Of a stretch of DNA of 64,000 nucleotides, positions 24,984 to 36,600 are shown piece by piece. This DNA comes from Parapristionchus giblindavisi. Lineage: Eukaryota; Nematoda; Chromadorea; Rhabditida; Diplogasteridae. Numbering within the stretch: position 1 is the stretch's first letter; the number at the start of each line of letters is the position of its first letter. Location: the NCBI GenBank assembly GCA_943737045.1, contig CALSFV010000208.1, forward strand, positions 372,001 to 436,000, read 5' to 3'. The notes beneath the pieces were generated by a model that was not told the origin of the DNA, ran no database searches, and saw only the letters and a program-made list of their open reading frames with translations. A program made the position numbers and the translations under genes.

Positions 24984-25008
24984 AATTATAATAATAATAA
25001 TAATAATA
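24984..25008. repeat. (AAT)n microsatellite
   Basis: Short trinucleotide run between the candidate LTR and the pyrophosphorylase fragment. Confidence 0.9.
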
Positions 25009-25018
25009 AATGTTTGAG

Positions 25019-25346
25019 GCGAACACATCAAGGGCAACGTGCTCGTCGACCCGACCGCAGTCATCGGCGAGGGTTGGGTGATTGGACCGGATGTTGTAAG
25101 TGCCAATATTGATTGATTTACTTATTTAATTATTGATTGATAGATTGATGTCTTTATTGATTTATTGACTTCTCAATGATAGTAACTAAGGTGCTCCCGC
25201 AATCTCAAACTGAGTTGTCTTTTTCAGGTTCCTGGGTGCGCATGGATGGCTCGTCGGTGCTGGGCGATGACGTCGTCGTCAAAGATGAGCTCTACTTCAA
25301 CAAGGCCATCTCGGCCTGCGTACCACAGAGGGAAGTCATCATGTAG
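25019..25346 (+). pseudogene. GDP-mannose pyrophosphorylase (GMPPB-like) C-terminal fragment
   Basis: Two exons, 25019-25095 (IKGNVLVDPTAVIGEGWVIG) and 25228-25346 ([20 protein letters not shown], ending REVIM stop). They match the left-handed beta-helix C-terminus of mannose-1-phosphate guanylyltransferase, which makes GDP-mannose for glycosylation. The nucleotidyltransferase domain is absent, and roughly 40 residues of hexapeptide repeats that should lie between the two exons are missing. A usually small residue after GEG is Trp. With no start and no active-site domain it is a gene relic, not a working enzyme. Confidence 0.8.
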
Positions 25347-26210
25347 AGACACTCTCACTCTCACAACGTCCCCCCCCCCTGATTTTGGTATACGGTAGTC
25401 CCACAATAGATTGATTGTCACAACGATCCCACCCTGATTTTGGTTTACGTTAGCCCCTTTTATTGATTGATTGATTCGTAGCTCGATAGATTATTTCTTT
25501 GTATGATGTGACGATTCTTCTGTACATACCAGACGATTGTTTTTTGTCATAGTCTATCTATTTATTGATTGATTTTTATGCATTCGGTTTTATACCTATT
25601 GATCAATTCACGCTAGGATGACGTCACGCTTCATATGCTGCGACCGGACGCCCATTTTCCCATTCGTCAATCGATCAATAATTGTATATTGATCGACTAC
25701 CCACCGTAATCTCACTCACTCCTCGTTATTCATTTGTTCTTTCACCCAATTATTGCTTTCTACATAACATGTTTCTCCCTCTCATCTATTATATTTGTAC
25801 TTGTAGTGCTTGTCATTGTCTCGTTTTCATACTTTTTGGTTCGATTTATTACTTTGTTCATACAGTAATTTTAAAGGAATGTTTTGTGTTGACATGAAAT
25901 ATCTATAAAACCCGAAAAAAACACAAAGAATAACGTAGAATCATCAACAAAAAGGTCTCGGTAAGGATAATTTACAATTAGTCAATCACCTGACCCGTCG
26001 CAATCAATTTGACCCAATGAACTGGGTTACTGTAGGTTACGGTAGGTAGATTACGGTAGATTATGATGGCTTAAATAATGAGTTAACTTGATAGTTGTTA
26101 GAACCGGCGGAGCTCCGCCCACCACCCGTTAGTTTAGTCACACACCAAACCCGTCTGGGGTTTGCCGAACACTTTATTACAAGTATATAAGCCCCTTTGC
26201 CCTGAGAGGG
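25347..26210. other. Non-genic part of the island
   Basis: AT-rich with short repeats of ATTGATTGATT type. The motif CCC(A/C)CCCTGATTTTGGT(A/T)TACG occurs twice (about 25371 and 25430). 26096-26165 is GC-richer and shows a GGCGGAGCTCCGCC palindrome at about 26104-26117. No gene seen. Confidence 0.5.
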
Positions 26211-26331
26211 GTAAGAGAACTTGCAACGAAAGTTGCGAGGAAAGTTCGCATCTTTCCTCGCATCTTTCGACGGAAAGATGCGAACTTTCTTCTGAACTTT
26301 GGTGCCCAAAGTGACAGATTGGACGGACCCC
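26211..26331. repeat. Right boundary repeat of the island (inverted copy of the left boundary)
   Basis: 26312-26331 is the exact reverse complement of 20538-20557. Inside it lie the same GCGA-type units (GTTGCGAGG, AAAGTTCGCATC, AAAGATGCGAAC) between 26222 and 26290, including a hairpin around GATGCGAACTT/AAGTTCGCATC. The two boundary repeats enclose 5.8 kb. Confidence 0.7.
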
Positions 26332-28581
26332 TGATAGTTTACTCTAGATACTTCTTCTGAATGCAAAACACAACTGCTGATAAACAATTTATCTTTCAAC
26401 ATCCAAATTATCATGTGCATTTCTGAATTAGAAAAGACATACAGTGAAGATGGGAGGTTATAGGAAATTTATTACCGTCAACAAAACCGTAACCGCCGTC
26501 AACAAAAATAATACATGAATTACTAACGAGGAATTGTGTATACGTGACGGTACACACACTTTCACCATCTTCATTCACTTTACTAATTTACAATCGATGT
26601 CGGCCGCTATCAACGATATATCTGATAGTATTTGGCACGATAAAAATAATCACAAAAAAAGAACATAAAAATATAATTTATTCGTCGATGAATTCAAATA
26701 ATATGACATGCGAAATTTTCAATAAGATCAGAGAGCGTTGTTCATGTTATTGCAATCTGATCACATCCATGTGAATACTTTAAAAACAATTTTTATCATA
26801 ACAAAAAAGGCAGCTATGACTATTCCATCAATAAACATCGTCATTTCCTTCTCTGATCACTTATCATCGTATTCATGCACTATCCTCACTTCCTTGTCGT
26901 TTCTTCCCTATCTTCTTCATCTTCTTCTTCTACGATTCCTCTTCTTCATCACACGTGCAGCTCATTTGGTAAGCGATGCATGAGAGATGAGTGTATCTCC
27001 GAATAGCCACTATCTCTCTCCATCCTTATCTCTCTATTCTTATGTTTATCTCTGCCTATCTCTCTCTCTAGCTTCATCCCTCTATCTCGATCCATATCCC
27101 GCTCATGGAGGAGACTACGTCAGTCCTTCTTATACGAGAACACTTATGAATGGATGAAAGTGACCCATTTCCTGACCCGATGACGTATAGATCAAACCCT
27201 TCTAAGGTACCCATTATGATGTTCCATAGTCATTGTTCATGAAAAAAGTCACAGCCCACCATTGTGAACATATTTCAACATGTGAGGTTTTAAAATCAAA
27301 TGTCCAATATTTCTGCTCTCAGTGCCACAAATATAGAACGCAGTAGAGACTCCAACGTATCAAATAACGTCATGAGTATAGATATATCAGCCGAACACGG
27401 CAAATTGAGCGTAAATAATTAAACCTTATTAGTTAACTAAAGATCTTTTTAAAATTTTACTATGAATTATAATATATAATATTAGAATGAAGATACTATG
27501 CATCCGTGGTTCAGTGGCAGAATACTTCTTGGAAAAAGTGGCAGGATTTTCCGACAATGACTTGATCAAACTACTGCACTATCAATTAGATATAAATACG
27601 ATACCAACTGTCGCATTGAGCCAGTAGATGACGAAGACACAAGAAGGGATGACAAATGTTGCGATGTAGAAGATATCCATTTATAGAGAAACGAGCCGAA
27701 GAGTAAGAGATGTCGACTCAGGTGTCATGATTAGAAAAATATATCGATCACCCAGGTACATCATCAGCATAAAATATTTTTGCAAATTCAAAATTAACTT
27801 TTTTTTCTATCACAAGACGAACTTGTGATAGCCACTGCACCTTTTTTTGCATATATTGTAATATTATAAAATTGCAGTGTCCAATGCAAGATATAAAGGA
27901 CTGAAATACAGAATAAGCACGAGAAACATAAAGATCATCCTTGCATGGAAGTCATCAAGAAGGTTATATCGAGTACAATATATTCATTTGATATGCAAGA
28001 AATATTCCCCCCATTCTTCCCCTTCTTTCTCTTCCTTTCACATAATACTGTATGCAGAGCTTTCGTTGGGAAGAAGTCATTCACTGTAAGGACTATGCTC
28101 TCGTGTGAAAGACAAAGCATTAAAGAATGGAGAAGAATCGATCGATTTATCGTGAGAGCATGTCGATACATCACACAAATGATACAGTGCAATCGGATAC
28201 ATAGATGATAAATCAGAGGCCTAATCTAGTAATAATATATATAGAGAAATACATGGCCCGCATGATTAGAGGGGAATTTAGGCTTGACTCGAACAATTGA
28301 ACGAAAGTATCATGGAAGGAGCTTTTTTATTACAAAGGGAGAGGAATTACATGAATAACATAGACTAGAGTGGATACATTCTAAATATGAATCTGATGAC
28401 ACACTTATGCATAAGAAGACAAGCAAAGAAGGAATAGATATAATATATATACTTATATAAAGGAATAATATATATTTGCTGAAGCGAGATAATGTACAAA
28501 AGTGGGCGGAATTAGCACCAAACATGCTCTGATATATTGAGTAGGATAAGCGAATAGTGTGATAATAAGGTGTAGTATGAC
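26332..28581. other. Intergenic, 2.2 kb
   Basis: AT-rich DNA beyond the island. Apart from a tRNA-like fragment at 27500 no gene or repeat family was recognised. Open frames at 26.5-27.0 and 27.9-28.2 kb lack domains. Confidence 0.5.
27500..27530 (+). pseudogene. tRNA-Gly 5'-half-like fragment
   Basis: GCATCCGTGGTTCAGTGGCA and the following bases closely match the acceptor stem, D-arm and A-box of eukaryotic tRNA-Gly. The match ends before the anticodon: there is no anticodon arm, B-box or matching 3' acceptor strand. It is a truncated tRNA or the head of a tRNA-derived short repeat. Confidence 0.6.
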
Positions 28582-28998
28582 TCATGCAAAGAACAGGGAA
28601 AAACTCAGAATAAGAAGAAGGGGCCAAACTGATTCGATTATGGGTGACGAGTTAGCATTGCACATATCTGTATTACAGCAGCAGACTCTTCCTCGATTAC
28701 CGTAGTCACGATGCTTCCGACACATATGACCAGTGTAATTGTCATACGACCATACACCACTGTCCATGTTTCTGCAGTCGGTCTGGTCACAACCATACGA
28801 GAAGCCTCTCTTCTTCCTTTTATCACGATCTTCATAATGAGCGATCAGACAATATCCAGTCGATGAGCCACAAGTGGAATCAATGATATGTCTGCCCTTG
28901 CCATCTTCGGTCAGCATGAAGTAGTTACGACATGTGATACAGTCCGCATAGGTGATGTAGATTAGAAGAATGAGAAGGGAGGGAAGACTGGTCCGCAT
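28582..28998 (-). CDS. Ly6/ET-module-like small secreted or GPI-anchored protein
   Basis: Single-exon gene of 138 aa. The Met at 28998 starts a clear signal peptide (MRTSLPSLLILLIYI...YADC); an in-frame upstream Met at 29085 would place this hydrophobic stretch internally and is less likely. The mature part carries 11 Cys: CITC, STC, GYC, YGC, TDC, HMC, VCCCNTDMCN. The closing CC..xDxCN is the hallmark of the three-finger Ly6/uPAR/ET families expanded in nematodes. A hydrophobic C-terminus (VWPLLLILSFSLFFA) fits a GPI-attachment signal. Probably extracellular and membrane-tethered; the ligand is unknown. The odd Cys count leaves one unpaired or allows dimerisation. Confidence 0.75.
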   Translation of the reverse strand: MRTSLPSLLILLIYITYADCITCRNYFMLTEDGKGRHIIDSTCGSSTGYCLIAHYEDRDKRKKRGFSYGCDQTDCRNMDSGVWSYDNYTGHMCRKHRDYGNRGRVCCCNTDMCNANSSPIIESVWPLLLILSFSLFFA

Positions 28999-30611
28999 GA
29001 CGATACGGTGATACTCACACTCAATACAATAGATCGAAGAGAAGAAGAAAGTGGGCGTAGTCAGTGAGAGAGAGACTTCCTTCAAGACCCTTCATGAATA
29101 CGATATGAACACGCATCGTCAGTAGTTTCTCTGACGTCTCTTCATCGTACTTCCCCTCCATGACCTCTAACTACTTATTCTGCCTCTTCCTTCCTCGTGC
29201 ATGAAACTCGACAAGGGCACAAAAAAGAAGAGAGAAAGAGAAAACAACACAAATAGACACGTACTACTATTGTATCATCCTGTTACAGGCTAATCAAAAG
29301 TCTTCGCTCAAACATTCCATATATTATTTAGATCAATATGTATATTTCATTGCTGTCATTCATTCATTCCAATTAACTACGATTAATATATCAATCCATC
29401 AATCAATCACCCGAGGACGATATTCGTCTTCTCCACAACATAAACATTCTCTGATCAATCATTCTGTTAATTCGTTCATTCGTTCAAAATCAAGATACAC
29501 CATTAACCAGACACTTCATTCATTGCAATACAAGACAAGGAAAGATAGATGGGAGGAACAATGATCGATTCTGGACCATAATACAAGATCATTGTCCAAA
29601 TCTCGATGGTGTAAAGTGTATGCATGTGTCATAGATTGATAGAAGAGTACTTAAAGCTTATTACTATCGTTGTATTAAGGAAACAGAATGAAAATGCAGA
29701 GAGGGGGATCAAAATGCGTTGTAGTTGTCGTTGTCAAAATGTGTATAAATGGGCTGAATTACCGGCGGAAGAGGACTGTGAATGGGAGAGAAGAGTGAAG
29801 GGGGATTCAGGGGGACAAGAGATACGAGAGGATGTGATTGTGACATGAGATAAGGGAAAGAAGTGCTGTTAAGAGTCGATGGGACAATCGATTGATAGGA
29901 AGATAAAGTATTCATATAAGGGGTAAAGCACAAACGTGGTATATAAAAGCTGATCGAGAGGGAGAATTAAAGTGCATTGATGAAGTTATTGTAGCGACCA
30001 TTGCGTCCTTGTGTTAATATGCAGAAGAATGAGGAAAGGAACAAAAAGAATCTCATAAATGATAGAGGATGGAACTATAAGGGGAGACCTACGTGATCAT
30101 CATGCTGTCTAATTAGCCTAATAAGAACCGAAGGGGGCGGAGCCTAATTATTATCGATAAAGACAACTATTCAGGTGACAATAGAAGATGGTGCACCAAG
30201 TGATAAATAGAAGATGATGACAAAGCAACGTGGAAGAAGAAGTGTGTTTCTACTTAAGGAAGACATGTAGGAGAAAGAGTGACAACAATCGGATGCAATG
30301 CATTCACGGATACTTGAAGTAGATTTAAGGATAGAAAGGGGCCGGAGTATGATCATTATAGAATATATATATCGATTCGTTGTGAATACATGCAATCTAA
30401 ACTTCGTAGAGAAGGATTCGATTCGGAAATGAAGAGAAAGATACTAGAAGGGACTGTGAATCGAGGCTCAATTTACATAGGTAGATGGTGATATCAAGAA
30501 ATTGGATAGAACACAATGGTGGAATCAATCAATCTTAATAGAAGAAATGAAATGAGTTGGAGGGTGACAAATTGGGACATGCGAATAGGATACAAAGTAA
30601 GTGTACTGTCT
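28999..30611. other. Intergenic, 1.6 kb
   Basis: Between the Ly6-like gene start and the fox-1 stop. AT-rich with tandem ATTCATTC/ATCAATCA runs near 29360-29480. No supported gene; the short open frames lack recognisable features. Confidence 0.5.
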
Positions 30612-33600
30612 TTAATAAGGAGCGAATCGATTTAATCCACGAGCAGCTGCGGCTGATTGCAGTTGATAGGGAGATATGGAGGCGCTCAAGTAGGCCTCAC
30701 CCAGAGAGGCTCCATGCTGCGATGACGCTGCAGCCACTGCAGCCTGCTGTTGCTGTTGAGATCGAATGGCCGCAATTTGAGCTGCAAAATAAGACAAACA
30801 CATGCTACACTTAGTAATGGTAGATATACACGGATAGTGCACATTCATTTTGAGCTCCCGTTCAACTAAGCAGAGAAAGAAGGAAATCATCATATTCCAT
30901 AATTAGTTAATCTGACATTTGATTCGTTCCCTAGAGTTATCACACCCATGCATATCATAAACATATCTTAATTAAGGGGGGAACACTGGCTAGGAAAGAA
31001 CCGTTCCATGAAACAGAGGATCGAGAAAGGCTTATGTATCCATACAGACTAAGGGTGCGCATATGCAACTGAGAAGAGATGAAGTTGTTTTTTTGGTTTC
31101 TCCATCACTTCTCTTCTCAATCTATTCTCAGTATCAACTGAAGGTGCATGTAAGAAAACGAAATCGTATACATATAGAGTATTACTGGTTGCCCATATAA
31201 AAGGGTGAGACAGAACAACTGATTAATCTCAAGTGCAATATTATTATTATTATCGAAAAAAAAGTGATCAAGAGAAGCCTGAATCATGAGCGCTTCAAAT
31301 GTGTGCAAACGTACGCGTTTGTTGCAAGTATACGCTCTCTGAAATTTTCTGGTCAACTATGTTCTGACTGTGACCATAGAGAGTTGGTTGCATACCCTGG
31401 AGGATCCGATTGGGATCAGCTGCCGCTGCCGCCACTTGTAGATCCAATCCATACAATCCTACTCCGCCCAAGAGCTGTTGGGCCTGCAGATTGGCCACGG
31501 CCTGTTGAGCTGCCAATAACTGCTGCACCTATAATCGTACCCATTTTATCTTTGACACATATGTGTAAAAATAAAATTGTTATTCGTAAAAAAAGTGCAT
31601 TGCATACCTGTGCTGGTTGCGCAGCGACGGCAGAGTTCAATCGCAGAGCTGGATTCTGCAGTCCCGCCAGCTGGCTTCGTGCCAACATTGCCATACGGAT
31701 CTGATTCATTTGCTGTTGCATCGCGGCTCCTTGCAGAGCGGCTGCCGTCGCGATTGGGTCCACTACTTTAAACACAGAAATTCAGTAACTTTCTCATTAT
31801 GTTCATTGGAAAGGGGATAAAAAGGACTAAAATGGTTAGATGGTATGCTCACAATTGATTCTGCATTCTTGAAGCTCACCTCCATTAGCTTTGGGCTTTT
31901 TGGAGTGAATTCGTGCCGTGGCACAATTCACTTCGATCTTTCGTCCTTCAATGCACGATCCATGCAGTTCTTTCCTCGCTGCCTCTGCATCTTCCGGTCG
32001 ATCCATCGTCACGAATCCGAATCCCTTCAATATACAATAGTAGATATATATATATATATATATTGTGTTTTCCAGTCTTGGTCCATTCATTCTGTGTCCC
32101 TTGTACCATTCCCTTCTATTGTTCGTTCAGTCCCGTTGCTCGATCACTTTAGTCTTTTTCGTCTACTTTACTCGAATTCTCTCCCTCTTCCTATCCCTCT
32201 CCCTCTACCCTCTCTACCCAGTCTCTGAGTCCCTCAGAGCTCCCTCAATTGTGTTACTTCTCTCATCCACCCTCCCTCCATCTCTCAGACTGCGGCTAAG
32301 CTCAACTAATTGCGAGAGCACTGACACAGAAGTGAAAGGAGTGAACGATAGAAAGACAAGTAAAGGCAGAGAGAGAGGGGGATAAGAGAGAGGAACAGAA
32401 TCCGCAGAAGTTAACGAAGTTGTCCACAGTATACGTATGGCGAAGAGATCTTCTGTTTTTAGTTGTCGTCGATGTAGAATTAGATATAGAGATCGTGTGG
32501 GGACTGAGGCAAATCGTATGAGACTATAGACAGACGAGACTGAGAGAGGCTGAGAGGAGAGGGACGGATAGAGGAAGGAAGCAATCCAAGCATAATTTGT
32601 TGTGCTATTCGAGAGGGTCACTGAGTTACTCTCTCTATCTCTCTCCCTCTCTCGCTCTCCCCTTCTCGTTTTTGGTCTTTTCACTGTCCTCCCCTATATA
32701 TCTAACACAATCCGATCTCTCTCTTGAGAACTCTCATCCCGCTCCCTCTAACTCAATCTCCCCATTTGCTCCTCTCTTCAATGGACTCGACGGAAAACAT
32801 TCTAATGGCATCATTGTACGAGGCTAGAAGAGTCCGTCCAATTAGGATATCCTTCGTTGAAAGCTAACATCGAGATCTCCCCCCCCCTTCCTCTCCATCC
32901 CTCCACATCGGATATATCCCTTCCATCTATTCCTTATGTCAATCACATTCATCGTCGTTTTGTCTCTAATGATCTACTCTCAGTCCCCCCTTCTTCACTC
33001 TTCTAACACAAAAGTCGTAATTGCTCCACTCTCAACTTCTGTTTCTGACTATGTGTTTGTGAGAGAGAGGCACATCACAAGAGAGATTTTCTTTCTTTCT
33101 TCAGACGAGACATAATTGTGCATGGTATAAAAGTTGGGAGAGTGCCTCTCTCTCTCTCCTCATTCTATTTCATTGTCTCCTTTCTGCTTTAGGATTAGAC
33201 TGCTTAGTTAGTAGATATAAGCTGAGAGTGGGCCTCTATTATGGACTCCGATTACTAGAGAAGAAGAAGAAGAGGAATAGAGGAAAGGAAGGATTAGCAA
33301 GAAGTGACCAAATGTGAAGAGAAGAAGGAATTAAGAATGATGGATGGGCTGCATTGAACTGATGAAGAGAACTGATTGTAGATGACAGAAAAGAAGCGCG
33401 TGAAAGACCACAATCAGACTGAGAAAAACCAAAACACGGGCAGATTAATATAAAGATAAATCAAAGAAATCTACAGATCAGTAATGTTTCAAAGAAATAT
33501 TCAACCGTTTTGTAGTATTTGAAATAAAATCCTTTCCCATTCTAAACAGTTAGAGAAAGATCAAAGATCAATGTTCGAGCAGTCCTGATTGTTCGTACAA

Positions 33601-36600
33601 GATCTATCATTGTTTAGTGTTCATCCCCTTCGAGTATATGTAATATGAGTGGTAGTATTTAAGGGGGGGGGGGGGTAGTAGATTTTTTACCTTGCTTCCT
33701 CTCTCATTGAAGATGATCTCCACATCGGTCACAGCTCCAAACTTCTCGAACATTTGCATCAGATCGGGATTGCGGAACTTGAAGGGGATATTCGATACGT
33801 GAAGTCGCTTTGGTCCATCGCCTAAATCACTTCATTGTAATCATCCATTTTTTTAGAAAATTTATATGTTTCACATCGAGATCATATACGACTCTCTACA
33901 TATCTATGCGATTTCTTTACATTGCTTGATACTTTCATCGATAGATTACAGATAACGTGTCGAAAGAGGAGGATTGAGCAGATAATTGGTTCCATTTCGA
34001 TGTGAAATGGTAATCGGCTTTTTGTACCCTCATACACCCCGCACAAACTAATCTGTGAAATGTGTGGAATTACGGTAGACAAAATTTTTCATCGTGATCA
34101 CATTCATTGATTCCATTTGACAAGGGAAACTTTCCCAGAAGAATATCAAATGTTTTTGTAAACTGCATAGCTGCAAATTCTCTTTTCCCCCATCTCACGT
34201 GTAAAACCAAAGTTGAGAGAATTTGAAACTTGTTTGAGGGTATTCCTTTAGGCATTCTTTTAATAAAACGGAATCATCATAAAGTGTATTATGCGGTGTA
34301 ATCAAGTCTCTCTCTCCCACAATATCTCATTGTACAAGACGAAAACAAGAGTAGTCCCTCTGACATTGACAACCCCTCTAGTGGCATGTACGGTGAAGGA
34401 ATGAGAGATGGAGGGGGCAGTATATCCACAACCTCTTTCTCTCCAGGATGTATCTATATGCGAGAGGGGAAGTAATTGCTGTTTCCATAAATAATAGTCA
34501 TAGAAAGAATGCCTAAGGATTGTCACGACACACACACACACACATTCCAGTCATATTACTGTCTCATATCTGAATGAACACTCACTGGCAGAGGTGGATG
34601 CATCACTATTGGTCGGCGTGCTCTGACATTGATTCACTCCATTTGTTAGTGTAGATGAGGCCGTTGAGGTGGAAGGAACTACAGGAAGTTGAGGTCCGAT
34701 TCCACTAGAATGGACCATGGCTTGAAATTGTAGGTGCTCCAGTTCGCCTTGGGACATCTGAAATGATTTAGTGTACATGAAATCTTACAACTTGCACCGA
34801 ATAATTCGTAATTAGAATCACGCATATTTTAATCTTTCAACGTCATCAAAATTTATAATAGTAACTATTGATCAATACGTCATTTAATAAGGCAGTTATC
34901 ATTAATTGAAAATTATCATTATTACAATGCACATCGATCCATGCCATTAGAATTAACAATTGCCATAACAATTTATAGGCCCTCAACCCCTCTGCCCTAG
35001 AGTCGTTCACTATGCTTTACAGCTACTTTTTCCCCAGCTTCTTCCCCTTCATCCTACGCCATATGGTACACCCTCGAATGGATCGATTATCGTAAAAGAA
35101 AATTGGAGATCTGCCCCCTGCCTACATTCCGCTCAATCTACTCCTTTCACTAATAACATCATAATCGTTCGTAAACAGCGGTTCTGTTTCTACTGGACGC
35201 ATAAAGGGAAACAATAATGCCTTAGGTTGGCTAAGGAAATAAGGCAGATGAGGTTATCGACCATCACCCATACACAATACAATACCGACCGGGTGCGCAC
35301 AATAAATCTTCGCGCCTCCTACTAGTTTGATCCTTCCTATTCATTTAATCTTACAGCCCTTTTGGTATGAAAAAATCTTCATTTCTGTGCTGAACTGGCC
35401 AAGCAAAATTAAGTGTCTAAACGTACTGGAGATAAAAGGAAAAGGAAAGTGTATGGTAAAAAAGTGTTGAGTGATCTCTTTTTTTCGTTTCAAGACTTTT
35501 GAACAGAGCGATCATAAGTAGCAAAAAGTAGGCGATTGTGCTAGTTCTTTTTTTCTATGAAACAGCACAGATTCGATGGATAGAAATAGTTGAAGAAAGA
35601 AAGAAAAAGACGTGAGAAAGTGAAGGATGAGCTGATGAAAATAAAGGAATAAGAGACGACGAAGGAAATAATAAGTTGCCTTTCGTGTGAGACAAAATAT
35701 TCCAATTATAGCGAGAGTCTTCGCACAATCAGAGAATATTGTAGCCTTCTTTGATTGACCGCATGATAGACATACAATTCCCGCTAGATTTGGGACATGT
35801 TTTGCTAGACATCGAAAAATGAGCAAAATAGCTACGAAACATGATAGCTATTAGATAGTATGTTTTGCCATATATTGAACATATTTCGCAATAAATCTAC
35901 AATAATTGTGCTTTTCCACCGTACTATCGATGATTACGTGGAATTATAATAATCAGGAATAATTATGATCGCACTTACTTCGTCAACTTTCAACAAATCT
36001 CCATTAGGACTCGTTCCGTTCATGACCATCAGTTGTCCTCCATTTTGGATCGAACCTTAAACGATATGGTATTGAATGAGAGAAAGAGAAAGAGATCTAT
36101 TTTCTTGTATTGTCTCCCTCCTTCCACATCAATTACTGTATCCTCTATCCATCCATTGTACCTCTGACTGGAATCGATCGATCTCCTTTCTCTCCCTCTA
36201 CCTCTCTCCCCTCCGTCACATCCCCTCAATTACCATGTTCCCCCATCTTCCTTTCCGTCGATTCTTCTCACTGTGAGAAAGGAGAGAGATGCACCCTTTG
36301 TTAGCCAGTGGACCGTCCCTTAGAGTAAACAAGACTGCTTCCCTCCTTCTCTCTCTCTCTCCCTCCCTCTTCTCACAGTCATCATCTCATCTCTCAATTC
36401 ACACAACAACTCTTCCTCTCATACAAGTGTACACATCTTCTGATAGTCTTCCTCTTCTTCATTCTAGATCATTCTATTTGTGTGTATAAGATGTCCCTCC
36501 TCGTACTCATCTCTACTTATTTCCATCCTTCCTTTCAACTCTTTCTTTCTCCTCCTCTATACTCATCTAAACCACAGCCATTTCGGGGCTTTCCTTCAAT

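Noticed and set aside
20538..26331. Autonomous transposon encoding its own transposase
   Set aside because: No transposase, helicase or integrase motif found on either strand within the island.
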